Assembly (NCBI RefSeq): GCF_963678635.1
Contig: NC_087068.1
Location: 37,085,436-37,149,435, forward strand
Direction of reading: 5' to 3'
From: Symsagittifera roscoffensis
Lineage: Eukaryota > Xenacoelomorpha > Acoela > Convolutidae
DNA: 64,000 nt
The translations under genes were made by a program, and so were the position numbers. Below, piece by piece: positions 13,284 to 26,900 of this stretch; position 1 is the first letter of the stretch; the number at the start of each line of letters is the position of its first letter. The notes beneath the pieces were generated by a model. It saw only the letters and a program-made list of their open reading frames with translations. It was not told the DNA's origin and made no database searches.

Positions 13284-16165
13284 AATTTGTTGGCTGTTAT
13301 GTTACCACTAGTATACGTTCAATCGCTCTTTTTCTGCTGTGTAAAAATAGATCTCCATTTCCAGATGAAAATAATCGTTAAATTAGTTTCCTTTTATGGT
13401 TTTTTGATTATTTAACTGCCATTTTGTCAAGCAAGTTCTTGTATTGAATTGGCGCTCGTTTTCTGCTTTGTTGACACAAGTCGGTGATAGTCAAATCTTC
13501 TGTAAAATGTTATTTTATTCGATTTTCAACCAATTTATATTACCTGGCTCCATTTTTGTTTCTTCCGAATTTTGGCGTTTTGTTCCGGCTTTCGAAGAAA
13601 GTGCAGAATGTTTATGCTTGGGTTGGTTTTTTCATTAAGTCAAAATCCGACTTTTTACATAGAGTTTTTATCCATTCTTTATACCATCTGAAAGGTATCG
13701 TGGCACTGAGCTCAAATAAAAAATATGTTTTACCTGTGATCATTGAAAAGAAAATTCTTAATGGTTTGAATTTGGGACTACTTTGACGAATATAGTTCAA
13801 ATTAGGGTTGTTAACGCGCGATATGTTTGATGCTATGAAAAGGTAAGCGGCAAATTAAATCCTTCCAAATTGAATGGCGGCAAGCAACTTGCTCTTATTA
13901 ATACGTTACTAGACGCAAAATATATCAGTTGATACTCAGCACAGATAGCTGGGAATTGACATTTTGAAATAAAAATTTCTAAAAATGTTCAAACTTTTCT
14001 AATGTTCTCGAACAATTTTTTATATATTTTTTTTCATCAAAAAGCTTGCGAGTGACAATAGAAAGCACGAGCAGGATTGTTTAGTACAATTATTACCTTA
14101 TTTTCAATTTTTGAACGATAAATTGTACTGTCAACTAAAACGGGAATTAATTATCCAAGAGGCTGATTCTTGGGTTTGTTTACTCGGTGCTGGGAGTTTT
14201 CTCATGTATGATTTACTGAATTAGAACTGAATTAGAAATGTAAGCTATGATTTTTGCGTGAGAATAGTAGGAATAGTTTTGGATAGGAAACCTATTTGAT
14301 TCCGAAAAGTGCAATTTTTTGAGCGGCAGTTTTTCTGTGTCTGAGCAAAACATTCTTTAAATTCAAATGCATAAATACTTGTATCAGTGAAAGTTTACAG
14401 ATGTTAGCAATACTTTGTCTACATAATGTAATAAAATGGTCGAGATTCTTGTGAGTATCCTTCTGAGCTTATAATCTTTGCGTGGACAGATTACAATTTA
14501 AGAAAAACTCAAGGTGAAAGACTCCTTTCAGAGATTTTATTTGCGATGGTATTCAAAAACCCATTTTCCAGGGCGAATGTATTGTAATCTCTGTGTGAGC
14601 ATGTACGTTGTTGAGTGCTTTCTAATTTCATATTTTGATTATCATTCGACTTGATAAAGGTTTACCTTCCAGATTAAACTAAGCGGAAAATAAATCTTTT
14701 TAAATTGATCTGAGAGAAGCAACTTGCTCCTGTTACTGCATGACTACATGTAAGATATACCACTTTGTTTTTAAGATAGCTATTAAAGGAATAAAATTTA
14801 GAAAATTTTTAACAAATAATCAAAGTTTTCTCATTTTCTTTGAACAATTTATTTGATTTTTTCAATCCAAAAAGTTAATGATTGGCAATAGGGCAATCGG
14901 ATTAATCAGACTTTTGCCTTAATACACGGGTAGTCTTGTTCGTAACAGTTATCAAGTGATTTTCAATTTTCGAACGAGAAATTTAACTGTCATTTCAAAC
15001 TCGAAAACAAATTGGTGTCTTCTCAGCATATTGAGCGTTTTTTGGTGTAACTATGCTAGAGGACGAATCCTGTCTTTGTTTAGTCGGTGCCGGGAAGTTT
15101 GCCAATTTTGATTTCCAACCGATTGAGTTATAATGAGTTTTTTATATATCCTAATATGGATAATGAATGGGTTACTAACTGCAGACGCAGGTGGCACTCA
15201 TTCAGAAATAACGTTTTAACTTAATTCGTACCATGAATTGGAAAAATGTGGCTTCAAGCAGCCAAGTGTCGACAAAACAGTCTACAAGTGTCTATTTACC
15301 AGTACTTGCTATCATGTCCTATGTCAAGTTTTTGTCAAACTATTTGTTTCAGTTAGATTGAAAGTACGAACGTTTGGTTGTACGAACTGCTCGTTATGCG
15401 CGTACCGCTACATGCTGTTTCCGATTTCAGATTAACAATTTTTTTTTTTGCTTACTGTTGAGTTCATTTAATAATTGAATTTTTTGAAGTCTCGTACGAT
15501 TTTCATGTTTTCGTGATTTTTATAAAGTTTTTAGAAGCTTGTTTTCTTGTGATTATCTTACCAGTATGGTCGCAATCAAGTCTATTTCATCATCTTTCAT
15601 TTCCGGTTCCGGCACTTGCGGTTATTTATTCCACGTTCGTTTTTCTTCTTACTCTCAATTGCCCAAGCAAACGCTTGTTATGATACGAGTTCACTTTTAA
15701 ATCGAATTGGCATAAATTGTGATGAATTTTTGTGTTCGTTTTCTGTATAATTTACCATGCGTCTTATCCGCTTTTTATGATTTTCTATTATTTTTTGTTG
15801 TTTTTTCAAGAAAGTCTCAAAATGCACTACAAAGTGCATTCATCTGCTAAAAGTAGGTAAATTGCGCTCCGCAATTACGAAAACGGTAGTGGTGCAAAAA
15901 ATATATGACCGACTTCTAGTTTCGAAATTCGATTTCAATTTCTAGATGTCCCAGCGGAACAAAAAGTTTATACATTGATTGATTTCTGTTATTTTGGATT
16001 ATATTTTTAAGTGTTAATCATAAATTGTTCTGGAAATGCATACAACCTTAACCAGATATATTTTTGTAGTCTTCGAAAGTTGAAAAGAGTTCAAAAGTTT
16101 CAATCTATTTTTTTTCTATTTCCTTGTTCTTTATTCTTTTCCAATCTTCTGTTGGCTATGTTTAA

Positions 16166-17207
16166 AGCTTATTCTCCGACCAGTGATAATCCAGAAGAAA
16201 TTTTATCCAAGCATTCCTCAGAGAAAGATATGCCAAACCGCTCGAAATGGATATTGTTAACAAAGTAAACCAAAAATATATCTTGATAGCCAGTAGTGCT
16301 AATTAACACTAAAACAGCTCGTAATTATTACAAAACAGCGCTATGGCCTTGCACGAGATCCCCAAGGCAAGCTATTTTACATGGTGAGAAACTGCAACAC
16401 ACGAGCAGACGGTGAGAATCGACGTTTGCTGAAGCAGAACAGTGCAATATCACTCGATTTACATAGCAAGGCTTGGGTGTGAGTATAAAAACAACGTTCA
16501 GTGAACACGTGAGGAGACAGACAGGGAATAAAAAAAGACAACCACAAATTTTCAACGATACTGTGCTGACATTTTCTTTAATCTGCAGAGGCAGTTATGT
16601 GCAGCGACCTGCAAGATATCTGCTGGTTTCAGTCACAGGCTTCATAAGTGAGCTACTGGCCAAGGAGAGAAGGACGTAGTTGTTAGGCTTTCAACGACCA
16701 AACTCTCCAAAATTTGACGCAAAACTCATGCTTGCGCAGTAAATTGATAATCTTATTAAGTTGCTGACCATTGAAACAACCTGATGGTAATGATAATTAG
16801 CTCACCGTGATTGTAATAAAACCAAACTTGAAAAAGCAATCCAATTAGATGCCACCATTACTGTATCATAAAACTGATATTCATTCAAATTTAAAATAGC
16901 ACCTGCGCAAAATTCTTTCGCAGCTTACCGAGGAACGGAGCAAACAATCCTCTGCAATCCTCGGCTTTGAGAAACTCACGTCCTGAAGTTAGAGCAACTT
17001 CGATTTGACTCAAAAAGAGATATATCTGAAAACTTCCTCGTAAGCTTAACTTAAAAAGCGCAAAGAGTGTACTCAGCATCAGATTGCTAGCCGTAGCCCC
17101 AACCGATGGTGCATCGGTCGATGTCGCTATAGAAGCTGCGGAATTTCGGAGACTGCTGAGGAAGGAAAGAATCGACGCAGTAAATAACAGAGATAGACAG
17201 GTCAAAT
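16166..17207. other. gene-free stretch with short GC-richer open pieces
   Basis: No gene can be supported. Several frames on both strands stay open for 60-130 codons, but stops break any longer reading and no domain is recognisable. Together with 17208-19420 this may be one decayed coding element. Confidence 0.3.
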
Positions 17208-17973
17208 GATTTTTCATAAAAGGAATGGTAGGAAGGTTGAAATAGATTGAACTATATAATTTAGCAACGAAGTGAATCACGATACGTGAGATTTGCCGAA
17301 CGAAAAATCCTGGAAGACGGATTCAATGAATTCAACGTCAAAGTATCCCAGAACTTAATAAACGCTCATAACAAATAGTCAACAATTCAGGAACAATTGG
17401 AGAAGCAGCTCAACCAAATTAGGTCTCATAGAACCGAGCAATCGAAGAAACAGACGAAAATGCCTTCTAAACAAAATCAAAACAACACAAATGTAATTGG
17501 TCAGCTGCAATGCTGCATTTTGTTAGAAATGGGTTTGACCATAAACAGATAGTGGAGGAGTCAAAAGACGAGAAATTGGCTAAATCAACTTGGATCTGAC
17601 AATAACCACCCATAATTTTGACAGAATCAGCATGGCACTTTTTGTCATGGGGTTCAATTTTTTATTAAATAAACTTTCGACAAGTCTTTCGATTGTCATC
17701 TTTGTCGAGGCGTTTTTTGAGCGAGTTCAATTGTACCAGCCGAATAACGAAACCTATCGCGTAAATTGGAAGTATTGAGCAATTTAGAAGCCCTTTTGTC
17801 GGCTTCCAAACGAGTAGCGACCTGTTTATATGCTCCGTGCGACTCAATTTTGTACCACGGTTTTACTTGTTCTACGATTGAAAAAACCTCATTGTTGCAT
17901 TTGAAACAATGAGTCTAAGTCAAATGGTGAAAGTATGAACGATGCCCACTTAATACCCAACCTAACGGTAAAC
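17208..17973. repeat. 766-bp tandem duplication, unit 1 (older)
   Basis: Direct repeat with 17974-18739. Several substitutions separate the units, so it is older than the other tandem duplications here. A frame starting after the stop near 17262 and encoding RFAERKILEDGFNEFNVK in both units is interrupted by TAG in this unit (HNK-stop) but stays open for about 96 codons in unit 2. Product unknown; it looks like decayed coding sequence, perhaps from a mobile element. Confidence 0.9.
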
Positions 17974-18739
17974 GATTTTTCATAAAAGGAATGGTAGGAA
18001 GGTTGAGATAGATTGAACTATGTAATTTAGCAACGAAGTGAATCACGATACGTGAGATTTGCCGAACGAAAAATCCTGGAAGACGGATTCAATGAATTCA
18101 ACGTCAAATTATCTCAGAACTTAATTAACGCTCATAACAAATCGTCCACAATTCAGGAACAATTGGAGAAGCAGCTCAACCAAATTAGGTCACATAGGAC
18201 CGAGCAATCGAAGAAACAGACGAAAATGCCTTCTAAACAAAATCAAAACAACACAAATGTAATTGGTCAGCTGCAATGCTGCATTTTGTTAGAAGTAGGT
18301 TTGACCATAAACAGATAGTGGAAGAGTCAAAAGACGAGAAATTGGCTAAATCAACTTGGATCTGGCAATAACCACCCATAATTTTGACAGAATCAGCATG
18401 GCACTTTGTGTCATGGGGTTCAATTTTTTATTAAATAAACTTTCGACAAGTCTTTCGATTGTCATCTTTGTCGAGGCGTTTTTTGAGCGAGTTCAATTGT
18501 ACCAGCCGAATAACGAAACCTATCGCGTAAATTGGAAGTATTGAGCAATTTAGAAGCCCTTTTGTCGGCTTCCAAACGAGTAGCGACCTGTTTATATGCT
18601 CCGTGCGACTCAATTTTGTACCACGGTTTTACTTGTTCTACGATTGAAAAAACCTCATTGTTGCATTTGAAACAAAGAGTCTAAGTCAAATGGTGAAAGT
18701 ATGAACAATGTCCACTTAATACCCAACCTAAAGGTAAAC
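17974..18739. repeat. 766-bp tandem duplication, unit 2 (older)
   Basis: Second unit. The frame 18031-18318 is open here, from just after an in-frame TAG to TAG, and encodes a hydrophilic Gln/Asn/Lys-rich peptide (HRTEQSKKQTKMPSKQNQNN). It has no good start and no family match. It may be a remnant of a larger reading frame; sequence on both sides (16300-19420) contains other short GC-richer open stretches broken by stops. Confidence 0.9.
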
Positions 18740-21700
18740 GATCAGCAATCGGAGATTTTGATCCTTGCTTTGAAAATATTCCAACGAAAAAACATAATGG
18801 AACACATCCTGACCTATAATCATCTCTTTATCCCATTTACTGTGGGAAGACTGATCTTGTGGCAAACTTCTTCACAAAATGTACCATAAGGTCAAATTTC
18901 ATCAACAGACGGGCGTTTCTGGGCAACTAGTTGATGTTTGAAACAATGGGAATTTTCCAAAATCCGAAAGCTCCGATCAAACATCAATTACGAGCTGGTG
19001 GGCCGATTTTTTACCTCCGTACATTTAAGAATTCGCCTCACTAGGAAGTCAAAACTCTGCGTGATACAGCGCGTACAATAAGCCCAAGAAATTGAATTTC
19101 ATCAAAAAGTGCTTTCATGAAACAAACGACAAAATGTTCGGAACGTTCGGTCAATATCCAGCCAGCGAGAAGCAAAAGCACTCCATGAGAGTAACCCTCT
19201 GATTACAGGGATGATTTCAAAAAGAACGGCAAAGGATTTATCAAAGACCACATAAAGGAAAAATAGCAAAATTTTGGAGCAAAGACTAATTGGTTTTTAT
19301 TGTCAATGAACGAAGTGAAAACACTTTTGAAGGTCGTGAAAAAGTCTTGAAGGAATGGTAATTTTTTGAATTCGCAGTGGATTAAAAAAGGCGGTTTATC
19401 AAAAATTAACATTCACTGAAGATTCTTGATATTCAATGAGCCTTAAGATTAGATATTCCATTCTTTTTCAGTCTCCTTGAGCTCATTGGTTTTTTCCTGT
19501 TGTCTATTTTTTCTTTTTCTTAGTAAAGTCAACCAACAACAAGTTTCTTGTTTCCATACTGTTCCTTTTATATGCGTCATATGCGTTTTATTTTGATATG
19601 CAGTAGAAACGTGAATGTTTTTCTAGTAGTTTTGGACCTTCGCCCGTGTAGAGAATTACTTTGGGTGCATTTGTTCTCAAGATAACCTTCAGATGGGTCG
19701 AGTCAAATGTTATATTGAAATCCTCTAGGTTGTGATTTGAGCTTGAATGAAAATTTCAAAAAGTGTTGAGAAAAAGAATTTTTATTGGCCCTATTTTTTG
19801 TCGATTAACAGTTTTAAATGCTTCCGCCTTTTATCGCAGGGCAATCACCTAATTATGACCTAATCCATTGACGTCAAAGGCTCTAACTCTTGATTTGACG
19901 TTTTGTTAAATAGGCGGCGCAGATTAACTGCTAATCTACGCATAGAGTCTGTTTTGTTCCTGTTTCCGCCTTTATTACTAGATTACTTGAGCTCATTAAC
20001 GTAGTAAGCTGAACAGTAGCTCTTGACTGATAGAGCTGAAACGTTTCTCGATTGTCCGTTTCCTTTGAAGCATGCAAAATTTAGCCGATAATTCATCTTC
20101 GGTTCTAAAACCTATCTTCTGAACTATTTTTTTCACTCTTATTGCACGGCCTGCTGGGTTTTCTCAGTTAGTTACCCTGCTTGTTAAAGCCTTTCTTTTT
20201 ACACTGTTTTGTTTTAAGCTGCAAAGATTGGACTATCAATCCCGTTGATACTTCTATGAAGAGAAGAAAATGAGTTATTGCATGTTTTTTTCCATTGCAT
20301 ACCTCATTATCATGACTTTTCAGGATGACAAAACCAGGCACTGGCGGCAGAAATTTGTGTGACTCTTTCCTCGGGCATACATTTTATCGATTTTTCTACG
20401 TTTTTTCTTTTGATTTGTTCTGTATACTTTTGGTAGGATTTTTAGAGCTGGCATTTAATTTGAGCTATGCTTCGAAGAATTTCGCTTATTGTTCCGGCCA
20501 GTTAAACTGCGGAAAAACTTTGTCTTCAGTTCTTTTAGTTTTTTTTTCACGCTAAATCAGGTTTATTTTTATCGAAATGGGTCGTGTGACCCACTCTAAA
20601 CTTCAATTGTGAGTCGATCGACAGTTTCCATCGTTTTCGTCGTAATCTGTGGAAATTTAACATGGCTAACAATTAATATCCTTAAACCGTAAAACTAATC
20701 AAAAATTATTTAAAAATAGAAAGTATGCATTTTACAAAAAAGTGAAAAAGAACCTTTGGCGCTTCCGAAACACTGAAACTATCCTAGTTATACAGTTTTT
20801 TCTAGCTATGGAATTTCGGGTAAATTTGGTTTGTTAAGTTTTATTTTCAGTGGTAATTAAATATGACTTCATTGCACTAGCATCTCTTGTGTTAGAGATT
20901 GTGACTACTTCTTTTTTTCAATGAATTTTTCCTAAGCGCTTATCTGGGTTGATTAGTTTTCTGTTTTACATACACATTGGTATAGTTTTTAACTATTCTA
21001 AATAGCATGAGCTCGATTTCCTTTAATAAAGCTCCTCTCATCCTATGACCATTAAACCATCTACTCTGATGGCTCTTTTTGTTCAGCATATTTAAGCTTC
21101 TTTTGTGTTAGTAAAATATAGACGACGCTGTTTGAATAATAGATGCTCGCATTTTTTGAGGCTAGTTTGGTTAAGTTTGGTCTTGTATGGTAAAAGTCGG
21201 ATGGGAAGCTACTGACAGTATCAATTCCTCAATTTAATGCCCACGACTCATCTAATATGACGTCATCATATCCTAGCGTTTTCCGTCTTCTTTTTTTCAC
21301 GTCCATTTGCAAATTTGCATATAATGCATACTTGGCTCAAATTAGTGCAAATGCTGATGTTATTTTTTGTCTCCACTGACAGGATTTGAATAATTTCTGC
21401 TCGGTTCTCCAAAAAGCGTTGTTCACACTGCTTCTGTTATTATATATTTTAATCGGCTTTTTAGTGGACAAGGACCAATGATTTTAACAGAAGTTTTGGT
21501 GTTGCCCGTCACTAAAGCAGAAAGTTATTCTGCGTGAATATAAACTTATTTTAATGAGCAAAGATGGCCATTTTTGAGCAATTCCTGAAGGTAAAGCAAA
21601 GACGCCGTCTTAAATTGGTCTATTGGGTTTTCGCGCTGCATGCTTATTTTCTAAAATTTGCTGCCTTCGAATTGCCATAGTAGGTTTGTTTTTCAATCGT

Positions 21701-22634
21701 TCTCCAATTTTGAAACTAGTAAGTTTAATCATAACGATCAGCAGTGTTTTTTGTTTGTTAGGTTTCATGGGCGGGGCGGGAACATTCTCTGTATCCACCC
21801 TCCCCTAATTCGTTCAATCTATCCAAGACTGTTGAAAGGACATTGTAATTAAATATTTGTACAATGTCTCAACAAAAACCAACTGAAGTTAAGATGATTC
21901 CCCCCGAAGATAAAATAGTAGCATAAATAGTTTGGAGTTCCTCAAAATCCATCGAGATTTCTTTAAGGATATTTATCGATTCTATTTGATCGCCGTTTTA
22001 TAGTAAAACATTGATCTGAGTTTGTGTGTCTTGTAATACCAAGAACAGTTTAGTAAAGTATAACTTAGGAATTTGCAAATACAATAAAAAGATGGAACTA
22101 GTTCGACGAAACAATAGCTTAACACACCCGTTCATCAGCCGATTCATTCAATGATCTGTCAGCTTATAAATAGCTGTTTTCTGTTTTATCTTATTATGAC
22201 ATTTTGAAAAAATTGCCGGTCAATTAATTTGTATGATTACCGGAGCCGACGGTTAAAATACCAATGATCGAATGGTCCCGATATCACAATTTATATCGGA
22301 AATATTTGAATCAAAAACTGAAAGGAGTATTTTTTTAAAGATATGTTTTAAGTTAACTTTTCATTCATTACTATTTGAAGGTTTTTCTCAATTTTGATAA
22401 ACTTAAAAAAATTCAGAATGTCAGCTCCTTTGATCCTAAAAATCACAAACAGAATTTTAACTTATTTGTTTGTTTTCAGATTTTAATGACAAACCAATAG
22501 GCTAACTTCGGCTTCCATCCTCCGAACAATTTTGGCCGCTTACGGCGACTCAATTTCTGACGGCCGTTTTCGAATTTAACCCATTCATCTTTGGTTACCT
22601 GTTTCGTCTACGGAGCCGTTGGCAATTGAAAGCT
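18740..22634. other. gene-free AT-rich stretch
   Basis: Up to about 19420 broken frames continue (for example one containing KFHQQTGVSG); after that I see only AT-rich sequence with no family match, no complete repeat copy and no structured RNA that I can support. Confidence 0.4.
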
Positions 22635-23777
22635 TATTAGCGAAGCGTGGTTGAATATTGCTGTTACATACGTACATTGCAATTGTTACCTGCGTTTTAA
22701 CCCTTTTTTGGTTTGCTTGTGAAATGGTTTAGAAGTGGCTATATAAAGAAGGTTATCAGGTAGCCTAATTTTTGTCGGCAAAAGGAGATAGAAACTATTT
22801 CCATTCTCATTTCATTATTCCGTATATTCTACTTAAAACCGGCTATGACTAATTCCTATCTTTGTGTTAAGAAGTAAGCAATCGTTTCACATGTCAACAA
22901 ATTCTGCCAATACTTAACAATTTTGCGGCCGAAAAACTTAATTATTTGCAATTTCGAGACAAATCAGTTATTATATCTTCCTACTTTTGATTCAAATGAA
23001 TGACGCCGTTCGATATTTAATTAAACGGAAGTTTGTCACTTTTATAAAGTGGTGATATTTTTAAGTCGACCATAAAGGCGCTGAAAATTCATCATCGCAA
23101 ATTACAAGGCTACAATTCAGAAGTTCTGTTTGAATTGAAGTATGGTAATGTATTTGAAATAACAGGCGTATTTAATCTGTTATTTAATTCTGCAGTCTCT
23201 TCTTTTGAAGAGTCACCTTTGACCTGCGAACTTTGTATTCAAAAGAGCGCCTCCAACTAAACCAACCGAAAAGTCTGTTGTGTTGAACTTGTAACTCGAA
23301 TTGATGCGACCTGAAAGACTGTGTTATAGTTGGCGAAATTTGCTCTTGATATCTCTAATTAATCCTTTGTTCATATCTTAACACTTTTTGTCTTCAAACG
23401 CAGAGTTGACGAAGTTTTGCTTTTGATCTTGTTCTATTCTGGGCGAAGAGCTTGAAAAAATAACCTTGGAGGAATTTCTGTAAACAGAGACGATCGATTT
23501 AGTGAACTTCTACTTAAAGCAGTGAGACAAAAAATGCTTTATTAGAATCACAATCGTGCATTACAGTTCAACTGATTTTTACCGCCCAGTCAGCCTACCC
23601 ATTCGATTTGGACCATTTACAACCAGAAACTAGCAAGAAGCGTCTGTTGTTCCTGCTCATAACATTGTGTTGTCTGTTCGATTACTGGGACGTCTGCTAG
23701 CTGATCTCGGTTCTCTTCAATTTCTGCACTTTGGGCAGAAAAAACTCGAAAAGTGGTCAGGAGAATCAATAGAGCAC

Positions 23778-23808
23778 ATCACGTGGCTAATTATTTGTGA
23801 CACGTGAT
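23778..23808. promoter_or_regulatory. inverted pair of CACGTG E-boxes upstream of candidate exon 1 (copy 1)
   Basis: ATCACGTG at 23778-23785 and CACGTGAT at 23801-23808 form an 8-bp inverted repeat around a 15-bp spacer, 35 bp before the candidate ATG. CACGTG is the core site of bHLH/bZIP factors (known). Its position before a putative first exon suggests a promoter element (inference). The same pair is at 30872-30902 in the second duplicate. Confidence 0.35.
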
Positions 23809-23842
23809 CTGATCTGGTCATCTGAGAGCCAAAAGGGAGGGG

Positions 23843-23945
23843 ATGCTAATTGTGATGCCCCCCTTGAGCTCCAACCCGCGAGGGGGGCACAGTGCCATCC
23901 GCCGATCATCCATCGATCCCATCGACATCGAACTACGCATTGCAG
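23843..23945 (+). CDS. candidate first coding exon, upstream copy
   Basis: An ATG opens 34 codons plus one nucleotide and ends at a consensus donor (CAG|GTCAGT). The peptide contains [15 protein letters not shown], which resembles the human PDE7A N-terminus in having a basic RRxxS protein kinase A-type site followed by a short acidic/hydrophobic stretch ending in IRxxG. Phase 1 at its end fits the phase needed by the exon at 39173. Local base composition is clearly more GC-rich than the flanks. The whole exon recurs identically at 30937-31039 in the 7.1-kb duplication. No transcript evidence is available, and an overlapping GTG-initiated frame is also open, so this stays a candidate. Confidence 0.45.
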
Positions 23946-26900
23946 GTCAGTCAGTGTATATTTGATCAATAACTTTTTCAAACTTAAGAATCCGATGGTA
24001 ACCTTGAAAACTGTACACGCGTGCGAGTTTCGAACATGCAACCATATGATTGCTAGCTACCTTCACTGCCTCGTGTGCCAGAATGTCACATTCGCCACTA
24101 ATTCCTCAATTTTTTGATAATATGTCTGGTTTGAATCAGGTGTATTTTTTAAAATGCAATGTATATGAAAGGATGAAGGACCCGCAATCCTTTTCCTGGC
24201 GTTATTTAACTGTACCGATGTTCTCGAGTTGGAGTGATTTCCTGTTTTCATTTCTGACACGCGTTTATTGAATATTACTTGAAGGCATTTTTTGCGCATC
24301 TAACTGGTTGTATGTATGATATGATAGAATTGTAAAGGAGAGTGATAATATTTCTTTGAAGGGCTTTTGAAACAACAGTTCTTGGGTTTTTTTTCTGTGT
24401 TTTTCATATGATTGCTGTTTTTTTTATTTAGGTAGACTAAATTAGCTTAAGGTTCAATTTTTTCGTTTTTTTGTTGTTTACACAAGAAAAGCTTGTGTTA
24501 TTAGCAGGGGCGGATCTAGGATTTTCTCGAGGGGGGGGGGGGGCGCATTTTCAAAAAAAAAAATCGAAAATTTTGACGACCTTTTTTTTTAGCTCGACCA
24601 CATTGATTTTCCGAGCTCTCCTAGAGCACTAAAAAGCCGTTTTTGGGCACTTTTTATAAAATGTTGACAAAAAAAATCGCGTTTTTTTTGGCGCGCGCAC
24701 CCCCTCAAAGTTAGTATATATTGGCGCCTTAGAAAATTTTAGGGTCGGTAGGCCAAAAATGGATTTCTTAAAAAGTAACAAAGTGGGGACCCTTTGGGTC
24801 GGCAGGGGGTCGAATCCCTGAGGGGGGGGGGGGGGTTTGGGGGAGCGTCCGCCCCCCCTAAATCCGTCCCTGGTTATTAGTATGAACTCTTTTTTTCCAG
24901 CATAAGTCGCAAATAATATTATTGCGAAGTGTCATTCTGATCAAATAATTGGTCCTTATAATTGGTGTGTGTCACTTGAGAAATTTTGTAGACTCATCGT
25001 TTTACTCATTCAGTTTTTCCCAGTAGCGTTATCGGTCATATTTTTCCGTGCATGCGAAGTGCAACTTCGTCTCTGTGTGGAAAGGTATGCAAAGGAGGGG
25101 GCCTTAAACCTGTTTTCTAAAGTTTGTTTGTTACGCTTGCGATAAGCAAACGTTATCAAACTGGAATCTGGACTTTTTTCTAACTAACAACTAGTTTAAC
25201 AAAATCACTTGAATCATTTCTGCAGCATTCAATTCTGCAGCAACCAAACATGCTCAATTTCATGAAAACTCAATTTTAACTACTGGCTGAGTACTAGTTC
25301 CTACAGGGTAGTTTCAGGGGGGACTTGAAACTTTTGACAGTTTTTTTTTACAAAGTAAGGTTTTTTCGGCTCAACTAGTGTCTGCTCAAAGATTGTCTGC
25401 CTTGTCTCCGCTGCGTTAGTTCGACCAAAAATTACCCTTCCATATCTGAGATTTGGGGTTCAAGCCAAAGAGCGGGCTGTAGGAAGCTCCTTTGCATATG
25501 CGACTACGCCCAATTTTAAAAAAAAAAAAAACAAATTATGGCCCTCGGAAAAGTTTTGATTTTTTGACCGGTTTTTAAAAGTTATTGACTTTTCTCGAGA
25601 ACTACTCGGCCCAACCTAGGTTTTTGAGTTCAATAGAAATAACAGATTGGTTGAATCTCTTGTACATAGCGGCTACGACCAGTTTCTTAAAACGAAAAGT
25701 TGTGGTTCTCGGAAATATCAGCTCTCTGATTTGTTGACCGTTTTGGTCTTTTTCTCTACAACTATCCTCCGAAAACTGATATCATAGGTTTAATCGACCC
25801 AACAGGTTTTTAAAAGCTGAACTGTACAAACTGCTACGCCCAGTTTCTGCTAGAAAAATTTATAGCCTTTAAACAAGTGAAAATTTCGAAAATTTGTCAG
25901 TTTGGAAGTTTTTTAGACTCGAAAATTACTTGCCAATTTTCAGATTAAGTGTTCAATCGAGAAAGAGGGTTTGGGAATCTTCCCTTCTTTACCGGTCACG
26001 ACCTGCGTTCAGCAGAAAAAACTTACTGATTTTTTATTTTTGACTATTTTATAGAAAATTTTTGAATTTTCTTAAAAATTACCTTTTCGAATCCGATACG
26101 AATTTTTCAATCGAAAGAAGCGTTTGCGTGAATTTTTCCTGCAGAAGCGGCTACTCCTTAATTGTGTGTAAAAAGGCTCGGTCTTTGGGAAAATTCCAAA
26201 ATCTCAAAAATGTGCACTCTTCTCACTTTAGTTGAGAAACAACTAAGGTTTTGGGCAAAGTCTAATTTTTGAAATTACCCATTTCGTCCCGCATCCGTAT
26301 AACAAATTCCAAAAATGATTAAATAGTTACCTCCAGCTTTAGCTGAGCACTAGGTGTCTTTCATCAAGAGATACGTACATTTTGGTTCACCTAGTTTTTT
26401 CAACGTTTTTCTTTTTTTTTTCGACTCATTTTCATGCTTTTTATGATTGTGTTCTATCGCAAGTGGCGCGAAGCGCCGCTTCGCTTCTGCGTTAGTTTGT
26501 CAATTTTGTAATTCAGCAAGAGTCCTCCCAAGATTTTCAGCATAGATTTTGTTGTAGCTGTAAACATAAAGCTCACAATATTTTTGATAAAGTGTTGTCA
26601 CAAATTGTATTGCAAAAAAACTTAAAGCAAGAAATGTACTATTTTCCAGCTGGTAAGGTAACGTTTAACCAAGTCTTTTTTGGTCGATATTATGTTTTGA
26701 TGGGTTATATCACCATCTATGGGGAGTTTGGACATCTACAAAACATCTGAGGCGTCTGCTCCGAAGGACGTTGATAATGTCACAAAGCCGAAATTACCAA
26801 GAAGTTGTCATGGGTCATGAACACCGGGCTCAACGCTGCAGAGCCAAAAGACATGAACACCGAGATTAACGCCGCGAAGCCAGCGGACCATTCCACGGTC

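Larger units (their letters stand above)
8334..16165. repeat. block of dispersed repeat families B and C
   Basis: Long gene-free stretch built of decayed repeat copies. Family B marks: TGATCCAGTTTTCTCAAATT, GAGCTTTAAGGGCATATATT and the closing hairpin CCAACTGTATGTTGG with CTATG (copies near 8334-8790, 9535-9850, 10780-11050, 15820-16165). Family C marks: TCCGACTTTCGAAGAAA, TCCAAATTGAATGG and AGTCGGAACATTCAGGGC (9905-10130, 10560-10760, 13570-14080, 14680-14960). No open frame shows a recognisable domain. Confidence 0.6.
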
